44,564 nucleotides of DNA from Desulfobacteraceae bacterium UBA2174 (GCA_002327445.1 DCWA01000001.1:1-44564), one strand, 5' to 3'. Shown: positions 31,479 through 40,602, counted from the stretch's first letter. Program-made: numbers and translations. Notes: a model not told the origin generated them from the sequence alone.

Positions 31479-32948
31479 ATGAACGCACCGATCGACAACG
31501 AACACGATGACCAGGCCGAAAACGAAGACTTTGCCGCGATGCTGGAAAGCTACAGCGCCGAACGCAACGACGACTTGAGAATCGGCGACCAGGTGGAGGG
31601 CCGCATCATCGCCATCGGCGCCGACACGGTATTCGTCGACACCGGCACCAAAATCGACGGCGCGGTGGACAAGGCCGAGCTGCTGGATGAAAACGGCGAA
31701 TTGCCTTTCAAGGAGGGCGACACCCTCTCCCTGTACGTGGTGGCCATGGACGAAAGCGAGGTGCGACTGTCCAAGGCGATCACCGGCATCGGCGGACTCA
31801 ACATGCTCCAGGAGGCCATGGCCAATGAGATCCCGGTGGAGGGCAAGGTCGTGGAACCCTGCAAGGGCGGCTTCATCATCGAGGTGCTGCATCGGAGAGC
31901 CTTTTGCCCGGTGAGCCAGATCGATCTGCCTCCGACCAAGGAAGCAGCCGAATACGTGGGCAAGGACTTTCATTTCATGGTCTCACGGGTGGAAAAGGGC
32001 GGGCGCAACATCGTCCTGTCCAGGCGGCGGCTGCTGGAGAAGGAGCAGGAGAAGACGCGCAACGCCTTCCTGGCCAAGGTCTCGGTGGGCAGCGTTTGCG
32101 AGGGGACCGTGGTGCGGGTGGCTCCCTTCGGCGCCTTTGTCCAACTGGCCCCCGGAGCCGACGGGCTGGTCCATGTTTCGGAAATGAGCTGGGCACGGGT
32201 GGAAAAGCCCGAGGAATTCGTCACGGTGGGCCAACCGGTAACGGTGAAAATCCTCTCCATCGAGCCGGACAAGAAGCCGGGCCAGAAGCGCATCTCCCTG
32301 TCCATGAAGCAGGTGGGAGGCGATCCCTGGCGCACGGTGACTGAAAAATTCAAGATGAACGACACCGTGGAGGGGAGGGTGACGCGCTGCGTCAAGTTCG
32401 GCGCCTTCGTGGAAATCGCCCCGGGAATCGAAGGGCTGGTGCACATCAGCGAGATGAGCTACCTGCGACGGATCACCGATCCCGCCGATGTGGCGGCCCC
32501 CGGCGACAGGGTCACGGTGCGGATCAAGGGCATCGACCCGGAGAAGCGGCGCATGTCGTTGAGCATGCGCGACGCCCAGGGCGACCCGTGGGCCGATATC
32601 GAGACCTCATTTCCTGTGGGCAAACGCTTCGAGGGGATTTTGGAAAAGAAGGAGCGCTTCGGCTGGTTCATCCAACTGGCCCCCGGCATTACCGGGTTGA
32701 TGCCCAAGTCGCGAATGGTCACGGCGCCGGATGCCGGGCGAATGGAAGGCATGCGCCCGGGCGACAAGCTCGCCGTGGTGGTTGAAGAGGTCCACGCCCA
32801 GGAGCGCAAGATCACCTTGGCGCCGGACAGCGGGGACGATGGATCGGCCCAATGGAAAAGCTACACCGGCGACAGCCCCAAGACGATGGGCAGCCTGGGC
32901 GAGGAGCTGCGCCGGGCCATCCGCGATCAGGATCAGGAAGAAGAGTGA
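31479..32948 (+). CDS. S1 RNA-binding protein with five S1 domains (S1-like)
   Basis: A 489-residue protein with five S1 repeats (roughly 34-103, 118-187, 202-275, 288-360 and 374-447), each starting with a V-x-G-x-V-type strand and containing G-x-F/G-V-x-x (for example FGAFVQLAPGADGLVHVSEM and FGAFVEIAPGIEGLVHISEM). An acidic N-terminus and the polar tail IRDQDQEEE flank them. Ribosomal protein S1 usually has six domains; this may be a second S1-type protein or a translation/RNA-turnover factor. It is not claimed as the sole S1. It is cotranscribed with the aminotransferase. Confidence 0.82.
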   Translation: MNAPIDNEHDDQAENEDFAAMLESYSAERNDDLRIGDQVEGRIIAIGADTVFVDTGTKIDGAVDKAELLDENGELPFKEGDTLSLYVVAMDESEVRLSKAITGIGGLNMLQEAMANEIPVEGKVVEPCKGGFIIEVLHRRAFCPVSQIDLPPTKEAAEYVGKDFHFMVSRVEKGGRNIVLSRRRLLEKEQEKTRNAFLAKVSVGSVCEGTVVRVAPFGAFVQLAPGADGLVHVSEMSWARVEKPEEFVTVGQPVTVKILSIEPDKKPGQKRISLSMKQVGGDPWRTVTEKFKMNDTVEGRVTRCVKFGAFVEIAPGIEGLVHISEMSYLRRITDPADVAAPGDRVTVRIKGIDPEKRRMSLSMRDAQGDPWADIETSFPVGKRFEGILEKKERFGWFIQLAPGITGLMPKSRMVTAPDAGRMEGMRPGDKLAVVVEEVHAQERKITLAPDSGDDGSAQWKSYTGDSPKTMGSLGEELRRAIRDQDQEEE

Positions 32949-33004
32949 CGGGTGTATCCTTTTTGAACGCCGGCGCTCTCAATCACCTGATGCGAAAACC
33001 GGCA

Positions 33005-33024
33005 ACCCCGCGGCGAGGCGGGGT
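33005..33024 (+). other. Small stem-loop before trxB
   Basis: ACCCCGC-GGCGAG-GCGGGGT, a perfect 7-base stem in the 123-base gap before the thioredoxin reductase gene. Too short of a T-tract for termination; it may stabilise the leader. Confidence 0.3.
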
Positions 33025-33071
33025 GACGCGCCGAAAGGAAGCGACATCAGCCACAGACGAGGACCAAAGCC

Positions 33072-34043
33072 ATGAGCCAAGCTGAAGCGTACGACCTGAT
33101 TATCGTGGGCGGTGGTCCGGCGGGCCTGACCGCCGGCATCTATGCCATGAGAGCCGCGTTGAAGACCGTGCTGATTGAAAAAGGACCGGCCGGAGGGCAG
33201 ATCGTCCTCTCCGACGAAGTGGAAAACTGGCCGGGCACCGAGCGCATCGGCGGCACGGAGCTGGCGATGAACATGGCCAACCACGCCGATTCCTACGGCC
33301 TGGAAGTCCGCAATCAGGAAGTGGTGGCCATCGAGCCGGGTCTGGACATCCACACGGTGCGACTGGACAGCGGCGAGAGCATCACTGCCCATGCCGTGAT
33401 TCTGAGTACCGGCGGGAGCCCGCGACAGCTCAACATCCCCGGGGAGAACGAGTTCTACGGCAAGGGGGTATCCTACTGCGCCGTGTGCGACGGCTTCTTC
33501 TTCCGGGGCAAGACCGTGATGGTGATCGGCGGGGGGGACAGCGCCGTGGAGGAGTCCCTCTACCTGGCCAAACTGGCCAAGCGGGTCTACATCGCCCACC
33601 GCCGCGACGCCCTCCGTGCCAGTCGCATCCTTCAGCAGCGGGCGATGAACGACTGCAACATCGAAATCCTCTGGAACTCCGTGCCCGTGGAAATCCATGC
33701 CGCGCCAGAGGGTCCGGTCGACCGGGTCACGCTCAAGGACACCCGGAGCGGGGAGACCCGCGAAATGCCGGTGGACGGGGTTTTCATCTTCATCGGTTTT
33801 CAGCCCAACAACGCCGTGGTGCCGGCCGGCATCAAGCTCAACGCCCAGGGTTACGTGATCACCGACGCCAAGTGCGAAACCGATATCCCCGGGATTTTCG
33901 CCGTGGGCGACCTCCGTGAAAAATACGCCCGCCAGATCGTCACCGCGGCGGCTGACGGCGCCGTGGCTGCCCTGGCCTCGGCCCATTTCGTCGAAACCAA
34001 GAAGGCGACCGCCGCTGACACCTGCGAACTGCCGGTACAATAA
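33072..34043 (+). CDS. trxB: Thioredoxin-disulfide reductase
   Basis: A 323-residue low-Mr flavoprotein that passes electrons from NADPH through FAD and a dithiol to thioredoxin. The FAD motif IVGGGPAGLTAGIYAMRA, the redox-active Cys136-Ala-Val-Cys139 (SYCAVCDGFFFRG) and the NADPH-binding VIGGGDSAVEESLYLA followed by VYIAHRRDALRAS are complete, as is the FAD end motif GIFAVGDLREK. No thioredoxin gene is near. The central CxxC has Val rather than the commoner Thr, a small change also seen in other anaerobes. The downstream 150 bases contain a strong hairpin. Confidence 0.94.
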   Translation: MSQAEAYDLIIVGGGPAGLTAGIYAMRAALKTVLIEKGPAGGQIVLSDEVENWPGTERIGGTELAMNMANHADSYGLEVRNQEVVAIEPGLDIHTVRLDSGESITAHAVILSTGGSPRQLNIPGENEFYGKGVSYCAVCDGFFFRGKTVMVIGGGDSAVEESLYLAKLAKRVYIAHRRDALRASRILQQRAMNDCNIEILWNSVPVEIHAAPEGPVDRVTLKDTRSGETREMPVDGVFIFIGFQPNNAVVPAGIKLNAQGYVITDAKCETDIPGIFAVGDLREKYARQIVTAAADGAVAALASAHFVETKKATAADTCELPVQ

Positions 34044-34087
34044 CGGCCTCTAAACGGCCGCGAACGGATGCAGCAATGGCAGAATCT

Positions 34088-34110
34088 TGTGGCGGCCGCT
34101 GGCCGCCACA
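34088..34110. terminator. GC-rich hairpin between convergent genes
   Basis: TGTGGCGGCC-GCT-GGCCGCCACA, a perfect 10-base stem with a 3-base loop, lying between trxB (ends 34043) and the enoyl-CoA hydratase-like gene (ends 34197). Without T-tract, so termination is possible but not sure. Confidence 0.45.
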
Positions 34111-34196
34111 GGTATTTCGATTCTCCCGGCAGCCCGGGCCGCACCCGCCTCGCGAAAGCGCGGTGATGGGTCCGCGAGCGTCCGCGGTTCGGATCT

Positions 34197-35018
34197 TCAC
34201 CGGCCCGGAAAGTTGGGCTTGCGCTTTTCCATGAAGGCCGTCATCGCCTCGGTGAGATCGTCGGAAGGGATGATGTTGGCGCTCATGGCGGCCACGTAGC
34301 GCAGCCCGTCAGCCACCGATTTGCCCACCCCGTAGTTGAGCACCTCCTTGGACGCCTGGACCGCCAGGGGGCTGTTTCCGGCGATCCGCAGGGCCAGGTC
34401 CCGGGCCTCGGTCAACAGGGTTTCGGCGTCGTCGAAAACCGCATTGACCAGGAGAATCTCCTTCGCTCGCCGGGCGTCGAAATCAGCCGCGGTGAAGGCG
34501 AGCTCCCTGGCGATACCCTGGCCCACGATCAACGGCAGGCGCTGCAGCACGCCCACATCGGCCACGAACCCCACCGCCGCCTCGCGCAGGGAAAAGACGG
34601 CATCGGCGCTGCACAGACGGATATCGCAGGCCGTGGCCATGTCGAGGCCCGCCCCCACGCAATAGCCGTGGATGGCGCAGATCACCGGCTTGCGGCAGCG
34701 CTCGATGCAGGTCATGGTCTCCTGGAGCGGGCCGATCTTGTGCATGAGCCGCCGCTTGACGCCGCCCTTTTGCGCCTTTTCCATCAACTCGGGAAGCTCG
34801 GCCGCCATGGCGATGAGATCGATGCCGGCGCAAAAGGCCGGCCCCTTGGCCGCGATGACCACGGCCCGGATGGCATCGTCGGCATCCAGCGCGGCCATGA
34901 TCTCTGGCAGTTCGTGCCAGGCCGGCGGATTCATGGCGTTTTTCTTCGCCGGCCGATTGAGCCAGACCCACGCCACCGGCGCATTTTTTTCCACCAGGTA
35001 AAACGGGTTGTCCGTCAT
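34197..35018 (-). CDS. Enoyl-CoA hydratase/isomerase family (dienoyl-CoA isomerase-like)
   Basis: A 273-residue crotonase-fold enzyme. The oxyanion-hole strands are AKGPAFCAGIDL and IHGYCVGAGLDMATACDIR. Acidic residues Glu146 and Asp154 in SLREAAVGFVADVGVLQRLP match the pattern of delta-3,5-delta-2,4-dienoyl-CoA isomerase (ECH1), where Glu and Asp shuttle the proton, rather than the Glu-Glu pair of a hydratase. It would act on unsaturated fatty acyl-CoA during beta-oxidation. ATG 35018 follows AAGGAAA; the frame is open to 35084. The metallo-hydrolase gene lies upstream on the same strand (77-base gap). Confidence 0.88.
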   Translation of the reverse strand: MTDNPFYLVEKNAPVAWVWLNRPAKKNAMNPPAWHELPEIMAALDADDAIRAVVIAAKGPAFCAGIDLIAMAAELPELMEKAQKGGVKRRLMHKIGPLQETMTCIERCRKPVICAIHGYCVGAGLDMATACDIRLCSADAVFSLREAAVGFVADVGVLQRLPLIVGQGIARELAFTAADFDARRAKEILLVNAVFDDAETLLTEARDLALRIAGNSPLAVQASKEVLNYGVGKSVADGLRYVAAMSANIIPSDDLTEAMTAFMEKRKPNFPGR

Positions 35019-35095
35019 TTCTTTTCCTTCCACAGGTATCGATAAACATCCTGGCGCCTCGGGGGCCGAAGCGCCAAGCGGCACGACGCGGCAGG

Positions 35096-35794
35096 TCAGT
35101 AGACCTCCATCAGCGATCGCCAGCGTTCGTATTCAGAGGTTGTCGGCAGCCCCTCGGCTTCCAGGATCCGCATCATGGCCGGATCGTTGAAGCGCAGAAA
35201 AGGATTGACCAGGAATTCGTCCGCCAGGGTGGAGACCACGCGGGACGGATCGTATTGGGCCAGGTAACGGTCGATGTGCGGGTTGTCCGGTTCGATGGAC
35301 CGGGCGAAGGCCATGGACTCCCGGACATAGTCGTGGCCCGCGTAGATCAGGGTGGCGGGATCAAAGCGCATCAGGAAGCGGATGGATTCGAAAAAGGCTT
35401 CCAGATCGCCTGAAAAACAGTTGCCCACCGTACCGTTGAACAGGGTGTCGCCAGTGAGCAGAGCCCCTTCCGCCTGGAAGGTGACGCAGTCGGGCATGTG
35501 CCCCGGCGTCCGGTAAATCATGATCCGGCTCCCGCCGACCGGCAGATGCTGGCCGTGGACCACGCGGCGGCAGTCGACGAACTCGGCGCCGGTGGCTTCC
35601 AGCAGGCGCGGGTTGCCGAGGGTGTGATCGCTGTGGGTATGGGTATTGGTCACGCAGCGAATAGTCAGCTTTCGGTCTTCGGCGAAAGCCAGCATCTCGT
35701 CCACAGCGCCGGCATCGATGGCCACCGCGTCTCCACCGCTGTAGACGAGATAGGCCAGGTTGTCCGACGCGTACCGGAACTGTCGGATCTTCAT
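35096..35794 (-). CDS. Metallo-beta-lactamase-fold hydrolase (glyoxalase II-like)
   Basis: A 232-residue MBL-fold protein with the zinc motif THTHSDHTLG (H52, H54, D56, H57), HM (YRTPGHMPD) and the Asp/His of LLTGDTLFNG and IYAGHDYV. The order and spacing match glyoxalase II and thioester-hydrolase relatives. It probably hydrolyses a thioester, perhaps S-acyl glutathione or CoA types. ATG 35794 with AGAGGA upstream is used; 35815 is in frame. Two genes on the same strand, with the crotonase downstream, could form a unit. The substrate cannot be read. Confidence 0.88.
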   Translation of the reverse strand: MKIRQFRYASDNLAYLVYSGGDAVAIDAGAVDEMLAFAEDRKLTIRCVTNTHTHSDHTLGNPRLLEATGAEFVDCRRVVHGQHLPVGGSRIMIYRTPGHMPDCVTFQAEGALLTGDTLFNGTVGNCFSGDLEAFFESIRFLMRFDPATLIYAGHDYVRESMAFARSIEPDNPHIDRYLAQYDPSRVVSTLADEFLVNPFLRFNDPAMMRILEAEGLPTTSEYERWRSLMEVY

Positions 35795-35969
35795 CAGGGT
35801 CCTCTTTTCGGGCATGTCCAGGTGGCGACCATTCTAACCGGTTTTACGGTTTTATCAATGCCGGCGCATCCGTTGCGGCGGTGATCCCGCTGAAACGCTT
35901 TACCGCCGGCGGCCGGATGTTTATTATTTTTATTTATGGAAAATGCCGACGACCGGAGACCGTGAACCG

Positions 35970-36653
35970 ATGATCATCCTCGAAGCGCAACACCTGAGCC
36001 ACTCCTACCGCATCGGCGGACGGGACATCCGGATTCTCGACGACGTGTCGCTCGCCGTCGAGGCGGGCGAATTTCTCGTCATCCAGGGGGCCAGCGGAAG
36101 CGGCAAGTCCACCCTGCTCAGCCTGCTTTCGGGTTTGGACAAGCCCGGCAGCGGAAGAATCCGGATCGACGGCCGCGACATCACCGATCTGGGAGAGGAC
36201 GACCTGGCCCCGATCCGCAATACCGCCATCGGCTTTGTCTTCCAGGCCTATCATCTGGTGCCGGCTCTCACGGCCATCGAGAACGTGATGTTTCCCGCCG
36301 AGCTGCGCGGCGACCCGGCGGCGGCCGAAAAGGCGGCCGCCTTGGTGAATCGGGTGGGTCTTGCAGACCGTCGCGACAACTTCCCCCACCAGCTATCCGG
36401 CGGCGAAAAACAACGCATCGCCATCTGCCGGGCACTGATCAACGCGCCGGCCGTCATCTTCGCCGACGAGCCCACCGGCAACCTCGACTCGGCCAGCGGG
36501 CAGGCCATCCTGACGCTGCTGCGCGAGTTCCAGCGGGAACGCGGCGCCACCCTGGTGCTGGTCACCCACAACCCTGAAATCGCCGCCACGGCCGACCGGG
36601 TCCTGAAGCTGGTGGACGGACGGCTGCGCCATGAGCTTCCCCATGCTGCATAA
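35970..36653 (+). CDS. ybbA: ABC transporter ATPase (YbbA/LolD-like)
   Basis: A 227-residue MacB/LolD-type ATPase: Walker A GASGSGKST, signature LSGGEKQR, Walker B AVIFADEPTGNLD, Q-loop VFQAYHLVPALTAIENV. The start at 35970 lies after GGAG at 35955-35958; an ATG at 35943 adds nine residues. The permease start overlaps its stop. Together with the FtsX-like permease and the TesA-like lipase downstream this reproduces the ybbA-ybbP-tesA neighbourhood of E. coli, which gives the symbols. The substrate of YbbAP is unsettled; lipid handling is likely from its TesA link. Confidence 0.9.
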   Translation: MIILEAQHLSHSYRIGGRDIRILDDVSLAVEAGEFLVIQGASGSGKSTLLSLLSGLDKPGSGRIRIDGRDITDLGEDDLAPIRNTAIGFVFQAYHLVPALTAIENVMFPAELRGDPAAAEKAAALVNRVGLADRRDNFPHQLSGGEKQRIAICRALINAPAVIFADEPTGNLDSASGQAILTLLREFQRERGATLVLVTHNPEIAATADRVLKLVDGRLRHELPHAA

Positions 36654-39147
36654 GCGCTTTGTCGCCCGGGTCATCTGGCAGTCCCGGCGCCAGGCGGCGA
36701 TTTTCGTGCTCTGCACCGTCCTGTCCCTGGTGACGATGGTGGCCTTGGCCGGTTTTTCCGAAAGCGTGCGCCGGGCCATGATGCAGGATGCCCGCCGGCT
36801 TCACGCCGGCGACGTGCTGGTCCGTGCCAACATGCCCTTCTCGGACGGCCTCCAGCGCGAAATCAGCCGCCTGGTAGAAGAAACCGCCATCGAAGCGGCC
36901 CGAATCCACGAGTTCTATTCCCTGGTACGGGCGCCGCGCACGGGCGACACCCTGCTGAGCCAGGTCAAGGTGGTGCCTCCGTCCTACCCATTCTACGGGG
37001 AGGTGGTTCTGGGCTCCGGCCAACCCCTGGTCCGGGCGCTGCGCTCCGGGCAGGCGGTGGTGGAGCCGGCGGTCCTCGAGCGCCTCGACCTGCGGGTGGG
37101 CGACGCCCTCCAGGTGGGGCGGGCCCGCCTCACCATAGCTGACACCCTCTTGAATGAACCGGACCGGCCGGTGGATTTCTTCTCCCTGGGGCCTCGGGTC
37201 ATGGTGGCCGCCGCCGACCTGGAGGCCCTCGACCTTGTCCAGCACGGCAGCCGCGTCTGGCACAGCTACCGGCTCCGGCTGCCAGCCCCCGAAATGGAAA
37301 CTTCGGTGGTGCAACGCCTCCGGCAAGCCGCCCTGGCGGGCCAGGAAATCGTGGAACCGGCCCGCAGCGCCGAATCCCGTATGACGCGGTTCTTTGACAA
37401 CCTCCTGTTTTTTCTTGGACTGGTTGGTATTTTCACCCTGCTCTTGGCCGGCTTCGGCATCCAGAGCGCCTTGGCGGCTCTGCTCAAGGATCAGGCGCCC
37501 ACCATCGCCATCATGCGGGCCGTGGGCGCCACCCACCGGTTCATCGCCATCCATTACTTGGGGGCCGTGCTCCTCATGGCCGTTGTCGGCACCACAGGCG
37601 GACTGGCCGGCGGCATGCTGCTGCAATGGATGCTGCCGGCGCTCTTTGCCGGCCTGATTCCCCGGGGCCTCGGCGCCGCGCCGACGCTGCCCGCTCTGCT
37701 GGAAGGGGCCGCGCTCGGGATGGGGGTGGTGGGGCTCTTCGCCTTCCTGCCCCTGTATCGGCTCCGCGAGGTGCGGCCGGCGGCGACCTTGAGAATCAGT
37801 GAAACGGCGACGCGACGCGGGCCGGCCTACCTGGCAGCCCTCGCCGCCGTAGGAATCTTCTTCGCGGCCATGATTCTCTGGCAGATCGAGGACCAACGCA
37901 CCGGGGCCTGGTTTGTGGCCGGCACCGGGTTGCTCATCGGATGGCTCGCCTTATGCACCCGCCTGATCCTGGCCGGGCTGCGCCGGCTGACCACCCGCCG
38001 CCTGATCCTGCGCCAGGCCGTCAAGGGTCTTTTCCGCCCCCGCAATGCCACCGCCGCCACCATCGTCACCCTGGCCGCCGCCCTGACGCTGATTTTGGCC
38101 ATCGTGCTGGTGGAACGCAACCTGGACGCCACCTTCGTCCAGAGCTACCCGGACGATGCCCCCAACCTCTTCCTGCTCGACATCCAGCCGTCCCAACGGG
38201 CAGCCATCGCCGCCATGCTGGGGCCCCGGGCGGAGTTTTACCCGGTCGTGCGGGCAAGAATCGCCTCCATCAACGGGACCCCCGTGGACCGCGAGGAGGA
38301 ACGACGCCGCCGCAGCGACAATCTGGCGCGCACCTTCAATCTCACCTACCGCGGGGATCTCCTGCCGGACGAAGTCCTCACCGCTGGCAGCGCCCTGTTT
38401 CGCACGGATTGGCCGGACGAGGTCGTGCAGGTGTCGATGCTTGAACGGGTGCGGCGCCTCCACCCCTTTCAAATCGGCGACCGGATCGTCTTCCGCATCC
38501 AGGGGGTGCCGTTGGAGGCCGTGGTATCGAGTATCCGGGAGCGCACCCGCGATTCGCTCAGCCCCTTCTTCTATTTCATTTTCCAGGAAAAGGACCTTGC
38601 CGTGGCGCCCCAAACCCTCTTTGCGGCACTTCGGGTGCCCCCCGAGGACATCCACCGTATGCAGAATCGGGTCGCCGCGCGCTTCGCCAACATCAGCGCC
38701 ATCGACGCCACCGCCACGGCCCGGATCTTCGGACGCATCCTGCGCCGCCTGAGCGCCATCGTCCGTTTTTTCACCGCCTTTGCCGTGGCGGCCGGGCTGC
38801 TGATCATCGTCAGCGCGGTGCTGGCCACCCGCGCGGCCCGGGTGCGCGAAACGGTTTACTTCAAGATTCTGGGCGCACCGCGTCGCTTCGTGGCCCGGGT
38901 CTTCGCCCTGGAGAACCTCATCATCGGCCTGTTGAGCGGCCTTTTGGCGCTGATCGCGGCCCAGGCCGCCGCCTGGCTCGTCTGCCGCCGGGTGCTGTCC
39001 ATCGCCTATCACCCGTATCCGGGCATCGGCCTGGCGCTCTTGGCGGCAACCATCGTCCTGGTGGCGGCGGTGGGCATGGCCGCGGCCCGGGGAATCTTGA
39101 ACGAAAGACCGGAAAGTTTTCTGAGGCGCCAGGACCAGGGGATGTGA
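36631..39147 (+). CDS. ybbP: FtsX-like ABC permease (YbbP-like)
   Basis: An 838-residue membrane protein with two FtsX domains. An N-terminal helix (AAIFVLCTVLSLVTMVALAG, about 22-41) is followed by a large outside domain, then about three helices near 258-370, a pair near 385-435, a second outside domain (about 480-690) and three closing helices. The FtsX motifs DQAPTIAIMRAVGATHRFIA (about 289-308) and ETVYFKILGAPRRFVARV (about 741-758) are evident. E. coli YbbP is about 800 residues and similarly built. It overlaps the ATPase gene by 23 bases. Confidence 0.88.
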   Translation: MSFPMLHKRFVARVIWQSRRQAAIFVLCTVLSLVTMVALAGFSESVRRAMMQDARRLHAGDVLVRANMPFSDGLQREISRLVEETAIEAARIHEFYSLVRAPRTGDTLLSQVKVVPPSYPFYGEVVLGSGQPLVRALRSGQAVVEPAVLERLDLRVGDALQVGRARLTIADTLLNEPDRPVDFFSLGPRVMVAAADLEALDLVQHGSRVWHSYRLRLPAPEMETSVVQRLRQAALAGQEIVEPARSAESRMTRFFDNLLFFLGLVGIFTLLLAGFGIQSALAALLKDQAPTIAIMRAVGATHRFIAIHYLGAVLLMAVVGTTGGLAGGMLLQWMLPALFAGLIPRGLGAAPTLPALLEGAALGMGVVGLFAFLPLYRLREVRPAATLRISETATRRGPAYLAALAAVGIFFAAMILWQIEDQRTGAWFVAGTGLLIGWLALCTRLILAGLRRLTTRRLILRQAVKGLFRPRNATAATIVTLAAALTLILAIVLVERNLDATFVQSYPDDAPNLFLLDIQPSQRAAIAAMLGPRAEFYPVVRARIASINGTPVDREEERRRRSDNLARTFNLTYRGDLLPDEVLTAGSALFRTDWPDEVVQVSMLERVRRLHPFQIGDRIVFRIQGVPLEAVVSSIRERTRDSLSPFFYFIFQEKDLAVAPQTLFAALRVPPEDIHRMQNRVAARFANISAIDATATARIFGRILRRLSAIVRFFTAFAVAAGLLIIVSAVLATRAARVRETVYFKILGAPRRFVARVFALENLIIGLLSGLLALIAAQAAAWLVCRRVLSIAYHPYPGIGLALLAATIVLVAAVGMAAARGILNERPESFLRRQDQGM

Positions 39148-39192
39148 TGGGGCAACCCCTTGAAAAAACAGAGCGCTAAAGAAATTTTCTCG

Positions 39193-39228
39193 TCGGTCGG
39201 ATCGGACGGATCGGTCCGATCCGACCGA
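39193..39228. other. Perfect 15-bp inverted repeat between ybbP and tesA
   Basis: TCGGTCGGATCGGAC (39193-39207) pairs with GTCCGATCCGACCGA (39214-39228) around a GGATCG loop. It stands 45 bases after ybbP's stop and 48 before tesA's start. No T-tract, so a stabiliser or processing site rather than a terminator; the GGATC-type iteration could also be a small repeat unit. Confidence 0.5.
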
Positions 39229-39275
39229 TTCGAAACACAAGCCGGACGAAAGCAACTTTCCGGAGGAAAGGCATC

Positions 39276-39971
39276 ATGCCGATGCGACCATTTGCCTTGA
39301 ATGTTCTTCTGGCCCTGGCCCTCGTCGCCTGCTCCGACGACCCCCGTCCCGCGACGACGCCCCCGCCCATCGCCGCGGATACGGCAAACCAGACCGAAGG
39401 CGTGATCGTGGCCATGGGCGACAGCCTGACCGCCGGTTACGGCGTGGACGAGAGCGAGGCCTACCCGGCCCAACTCCAGGCGCGCCTGCAAGCCGACGGC
39501 TTTCGCTGGAAAGTGATCAACGCCGGCATCAGCGGAGAGACGAGCAGCGGTGCCCGCTCCCGTCTGGACTGGGTCCTTGACCGCCTGAAGCCGGATATCG
39601 TCATCCTGACCACCGGTGCCAACGACGGGCTGCGGGGCATCGCCCCGAAGGTGGTCGAGGAAAATCTGCTGGCCATGGTTCGCCGGTTGCAAACCCGCCG
39701 CGTCATCACCATCATCGGTGGTATGAAGATGGTGGGCAACCTCGGCGCGGACTACACGGAAAGCTTCGCCGCCGTCTACCCGGCGGTGGCCGAGGCCACC
39801 GGAGCGCGTCTGATCCCGTTTTTCCTGGAAGGGGTGGCCGCGGAAAAGCGCTACAACCTGCCCGACGGGATCCATCCCAATGCCGCCGGCTACCGGCGCA
39901 TCGTCGAAGGCATCTACCCCACCATCGTCGAGGCCGTCACCGAGGCGGCCCGGCGTGGCGATCGTCGCTAG
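39276..39971 (+). CDS. tesA: SGNH esterase lipoprotein (TesA-like)
   Basis: A 231-residue GDSL/SGNH hydrolase with lipoprotein signal (LVACS, Cys19). The active-site blocks are GDSLTAGYG with Ser50, the block III TGANDG with Asn116, and block V LPDGIHPNAAGY with Asp197 and His200; INAGISGETSSGARSRLDW carries the oxyanion Gly. TesA is a periplasmic acyl-thioesterase/lysophospholipase-L1. The ybbA-ybbP-tesA neighbourhood supports the name. The predicted lipid anchor is unlike E. coli TesA, which is soluble. GGAGGA precedes the start. Confidence 0.9.
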   Translation: MPMRPFALNVLLALALVACSDDPRPATTPPPIAADTANQTEGVIVAMGDSLTAGYGVDESEAYPAQLQARLQADGFRWKVINAGISGETSSGARSRLDWVLDRLKPDIVILTTGANDGLRGIAPKVVEENLLAMVRRLQTRRVITIIGGMKMVGNLGADYTESFAAVYPAVAEATGARLIPFFLEGVAAEKRYNLPDGIHPNAAGYRRIVEGIYPTIVEAVTEAARRGDRR

Positions 39972-39987
39972 CGCCTGCAAACGGGAC

Positions 39988-40016
39988 TTGACTATTGATA
40001 TCTTGCTTGCTTTAAG
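39988..40016 (+). promoter_or_regulatory. Candidate promoter of the ferredoxin gene
   Basis: TTGACT (39988-39993) and TTTAAG (40011-40016) with a 17-base spacer, about 95 bases before the ferredoxin start. The -35 matches at five of six positions and the -10 at four. Confidence 0.45.
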
Positions 40017-40110
40017 GAACGGCGGTAAAGGCATCGAACTGAACCGTCGTGCCGGCAGGATCGAACATCGGAATCAACTCAACTCACAAACAGATCACGG
40101 AGGAGAAAAA

Positions 40111-40299
40111 ATGAGTTTTCATGTGGAAGTAGACAATGAGAAGTGCATCGGCTGCGGGGAATGCGTGGATATCTGCCCGGAAGACGTCTACGAATTGCAG
40201 GATGAAAAATCGGTGCCGGTGAACGAGGAAGACTGCGTGGGCTGCGAAAGCTGCGTGGAAGTCTGCGAGCAGGACGCCATCACCATCACCGAAATGTAG
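40111..40299 (+). CDS. 2[4Fe-4S] ferredoxin
   Basis: A 62-residue low-potential electron carrier with two cluster motifs: CIGCGECVDIC (C12, C15, C18, C22) and CVGCESCVEVC (C42, C45, C48, C52). The acidic composition is typical of clostridial-type ferredoxins. The ATG at 40111 follows AGGAG; upstream coding in the same frame is a shadow. It precedes the CO dehydrogenase module by 388 bases with a terminator in between, so it may be its soluble electron partner but is transcribed apart. Confidence 0.92.
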   Translation: MSFHVEVDNEKCIGCGECVDICPEDVYELQDEKSVPVNEEDCVGCESCVEVCEQDAITITEM

Positions 40300-40349
40300 T
40301 GCTTCCGGGGCCGGCTTTTCCCAAGGCCCATCTTTGCCAAACGCATGAA

Positions 40350-40389
40350 GCCGATGCGGGTCGACCGGCTCAGGACCTCCCGCATCGGC
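40350..40389. other. 11-bp inverted repeat downstream of the ferredoxin gene
   Basis: GCCGATGCGGG (40350-40360) and CCCGCATCGGC (40379-40389) form a perfect stem with an 18-base loop, 50 bases after the ferredoxin stop. It may help end that transcript, but no T-tract follows on the plus strand. Confidence 0.45.
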
Positions 40390-40443
40390 CGACCGACCCC
40401 TTTCTGAATCCGACGACCCGCCGCCTGCCGTCGGGATGGACTC

Positions 40444-40472
40444 TTGACGCGACGAACGGGATTTCTTAAAAA
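40444..40472 (+). promoter_or_regulatory. Candidate promoter of the CO dehydrogenase module
   Basis: TTGACG (40444-40449) and TAAAAA (40467-40472) with a 17-base spacer, giving a leader of about 205 bases before cooS that includes the terminator hairpin. A clean CooA-type site (TGTCA-n6-CGACA) was looked for and not found. Confidence 0.35.
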
Positions 40473-40602
40473 AGCATTCGAGCATACGCGCATAACCAGC
40501 CGCGACATCGTTTACCGCCAAAACGGGAAAATGCCGTGGGGCTCTTCGAGGACCACGGAAGACGGCAATTGATGGAGTGCCGAGCCACCAGTGCAGGATG
40601 CG

